DNA of 11,012 nt from Hydrogenothermaceae bacterium (lineage in GTDB: Bacteria > Aquificota > Aquificia > Aquificales > Hydrogenothermaceae): NCBI GenBank assembly GCA_012961365.1, contig DTZN01000055.1, positions 1 to 11,012 on the forward strand. Reading direction: 5' to 3'. Position numbers and translations under genes: made by a program. The notes under the pieces were generated by a model. That model was not told the DNA's origin. It did not search any database and worked only from the letters and a program-made list of their open reading frames with translations. Below, piece by piece: positions 9,547-11,012 of this stretch (position 1 is its first letter; each line of letters starts with the position of its first letter).

Positions 9547-9552
9547 AGGAGT
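9547..9552 (+). promoter_or_regulatory. Ribosome binding site that fixes the argJ start at 9559
   Basis: AGGAGT lies 7 bases upstream of the ATG at 9559 and is the strongest Shine-Dalgarno in the window. The ATG at 9538, in the same frame, overlaps the previous stop codon and has no comparable site, so translation most likely begins at 9559. Confidence 0.75.
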
Positions 9553-9558
9553 AATAAC

Positions 9559-10719
9559 ATGGATATAAAAATGGGAATAGCCAAGGCCGGAATAAAACCA
9601 TCTGGAGATTATGATATTTTAGTTTTAAAGTTTAAACCTTCTGTTTATTCTGTCGTTTTAACTCAAAACTCTTTGGCTGCTGCACCTGTGATTTACGATA
9701 GACTAATTGCTTCTATGCAAGAAGAAATTTCTGCAATTATTGTAAATAGTGGAAATGCAAATGCTGCAACAGGAGAAGAAGGATTAAGAAATGCTGAAAC
9801 TATGGCTGAAATTGTTGCTGAAAATTTAGATATAAATGCCCAAGAAGTAATGGTATTTTCAACAGGAGTAATCGGTGTTCAGCTTCCTATGGATAAAGTT
9901 GAAAATGGTATAAATGAAGCTTGTAGTAATTTAAAACCTTTTGAGCTAGAAAAATCTGCTAAAGCCATTATGACCACAGATAGTTTTCCAAAATACTACG
10001 AAACTACAGGAGAAATTAATGGGAAAACTTTTACTATAAAAGGTATAGCCAAAGGAGCAGGGATGATACATCCTAATATGGCAACTATGCTTGCTTACAT
10101 ATTTACAGATGTAAAAATAGATAAACATCTTTTAGATAAAACCACAAAAATTGTCGCAGATAGAAGTTTTAACTCAATTGATGTTGATGGTTGTGAAAGC
10201 ACAAACGATAGTTTTCTAGTTGTAGCAACTGGAGAGTCTGAAGTTAAGATAACAAATGAAAATAGAACTTATTTTGCTAGAAAACTTTTAGAAGTGGCAA
10301 CACAACTTGCAAAAATGATTGTTAAAGATGGAGAGGGAGCAACAAAATTAATTGAAATAAACATTTATGAAGCCTTTGATAAAGAAGAAGCTAAAAAAAT
10401 AGCTGAAGCTATAGCGTTATCTAATCTTTTTAAAACTGCAATGTTTGGAAATGACCCAAACTGGGGAAGAATTTTATCTGCTGTAGGACAATTACATTTA
10501 GATATAGATTTTAATAAGGTTAAGCTTTATTTAGGCGATTTTCTACTTTATGCAGGTGAACCTAAGAACTTCGATAGAGAGAAAGCTGTTAAATATTTGA
10601 AGAACAATAAAGAAGTGAAAATAGACCTTTATCTTGGCAGAGGGGATGCCCAGTGGACTTATTACACATGCGATTTAACTTACAAATATGTAGAAATAAA
10701 TGCAGAATATACAACTTAG
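9559..10719 (+). CDS. argJ: Arginine biosynthesis protein ArgJ (ornithine acetyltransferase)
   Basis: Transfers acetyl from N-acetylornithine to glutamate in the cyclic arginine pathway; many ArgJ enzymes also make N-acetylglutamate from acetyl-CoA. It is an N-terminal nucleophile enzyme that cleaves itself into two chains. Counting from 9559 (386 residues), visible parts are NSGNANA (63-69), oxyanion-loop STGVIG (101-106), the cleavage region KGAGMIHPNMATML with predicted nucleophile T176, NDPNWGRI near 298-305, and the usual YVEINAEYTT terminus. The chain begins close to the family's AGIK segment and lacks the common TAPKGF-containing leader. An in-frame stop at 9526-9528 shows no longer N-terminus is possible. 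Starting at 9538 would add only 7 residues. It is the last gene of the plus-strand run; no other arginine gene is nearby. Confidence 0.96.
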   Translation: MDIKMGIAKAGIKPSGDYDILVLKFKPSVYSVVLTQNSLAAAPVIYDRLIASMQEEISAIIVNSGNANAATGEEGLRNAETMAEIVAENLDINAQEVMVFSTGVIGVQLPMDKVENGINEACSNLKPFELEKSAKAIMTTDSFPKYYETTGEINGKTFTIKGIAKGAGMIHPNMATMLAYIFTDVKIDKHLLDKTTKIVADRSFNSIDVDGCESTNDSFLVVATGESEVKITNENRTYFARKLLEVATQLAKMIVKDGEGATKLIEINIYEAFDKEEAKKIAEAIALSNLFKTAMFGNDPNWGRILSAVGQLHLDIDFNKVKLYLGDFLLYAGEPKNFDREKAVKYLKNNKEVKIDLYLGRGDAQWTYYTCDLTYKYVEINAEYTT

Positions 10720-10904
10720 GATTTAATTTCTGGGGAAGGCTTTCCAAGGTAAAATCCTTGTGAATAGTCTATTCCTATTTCTTTTACAACGTTAAAAACT
10801 TCCTCATTGTGAACAAATTCGGCTACTGTTTTAACACCTAAACTATGGGCAAAATGATTAATTGTTTCAACAATATTATCTATGGCACCCGTAAGTATAG
10901 CCAC
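10716..10904 (-). pseudogene. C-terminal remnant of an EAL-domain (cyclic-di-GMP phosphodiesterase-type) protein
   Basis: The 62 residues match only the last part of an EAL domain: VKTVAEFV (about 24-31, holding the conserved Glu) and GIDYSQGFYLGKP (about 43-55, holding the conserved Gln). The EAL, N, DDFG and KIDG motifs needed for catalysis are absent. The frame stays open upstream only to a TAA at 10947-10949, and no frame of the remaining window sequence shows KIDG or DDFG. A GTG at 10904 with AAGGAG 9 bases upstream (10914-10919) could allow translation, so a small expressed protein is possible, but an inactive remnant or the tail of a rearranged gene is more likely. Its TAA overlaps the argJ TAG tail to tail by 4 bases. 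The EAL identity is firm; the gene status is inference. Confidence 0.72.
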
Positions 10905-11012
10905 ACCTATTAACTCCTTATATTTCTTAATTTTTGTTTTGAGCTGTTACATTTGATTTTTATCTACTCTAACAAATGAAATTATAAAAATGGTTGAATG
11001 AATAAGTTCGTA
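10905..11012. other. Terminal non-coding or degraded stretch, no gene recognised
   Basis: All three minus-strand frames contain a stop and none resembles an EAL domain. The plus strand has only frames of a few codons after its ATGs. A minus-strand TATAAT lies at 10986-10981 without a good -35 partner. The stretch may be an upstream leader, decayed gene sequence, or the end of a gene lying beyond the window. Confidence 0.4.

Noticed and set aside
10745..10760. Inverted repeat CAAGG-TAAAAT-CCTTG just after argJ, possible terminator
   Set aside because: The stem is only 5 base pairs and no T-tract follows. It lies inside the EAL-tail frame, so it is better explained as coding sequence.
10947..11012. 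Possible continuation of the EAL domain upstream of the stop, with FVRVD resembling FVKID
   Set aside because: The flanking residues do not match, spacing to the conserved tail is about ten residues too long, and a stop intervenes; similarity this short is not evidence.

Overview
The window is AT-rich, densely packed bacterial chromosome with ordinary housekeeping genes. Codon use is strongly A/T-biased, the proteins are Lys/Glu/Ile-rich, and most Shine-Dalgarno sites are GAGGT or AAGGT. The gene set (LigA, RecN, TruA, PrmA, DeoC, an RluA-family synthase, ArgJ) would fit a low-GC thermophile such as the Hydrogenothermaceae (Aquificota, for example Sulfurihydrogenibium). That assignment is inference from composition and protein style, not proven by any single marker.

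Minus-strand half (1-6491). Transcription runs right to left. A pterin-4a-carbinolamine dehydratase lies at 6192-6491. A good sigma-70-type promoter follows (TTGAAA-17-TAGAAT, 6162-6190). Behind it is a tight run of genes: an unrecognised 105-residue protein, ligA (NAD-dependent DNA ligase), recN (SMC-like repair ATPase), truA (tRNA pseudouridine synthase), and a metal-transporting P1B-type ATPase cut by the left window edge. Gaps are 14, 29, 1 and 29 bases, so this is probably one operon joining nick sealing, double-strand-break repair and tRNA modification, with the metal pump last.

Divergent intergenic region (6492-6556). This 65-base gap separates the two arms and carries a perfect 14-base palindrome.

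Plus-strand half (6557-10719). Five genes are almost end to end: thpR (RNA 2',3'-cyclic phosphodiesterase/2'-5' ligase family), prmA (ribosomal protein L11 methyltransferase), deoC (deoxyribose-phosphate aldolase), an RluD-type 23S rRNA pseudouridine synthase, and argJ (ornithine/glutamate acetyltransferase). prmA/deoC and deoC/rluD overlap by 29 and 14 bases. The likely argJ start is 21 bases downstream of the first ATG.

Right end (10716-11012). A short minus-strand open frame encodes only the C-terminal end of an EAL (cyclic-di-GMP phosphodiesterase) domain. It overlaps the argJ stop tail to tail by 4 bases. It looks like a gene remnant, because no upstream EAL motif is found in any frame of the remaining ~110 bases.

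I found no RNA genes, CRISPR arrays, insertion sequences or phage genes, and no convincing new biological system. The points most worth a second look are the unrecognised ligA-recN operon leader protein, the EAL remnant, and several start-site and regulatory details.
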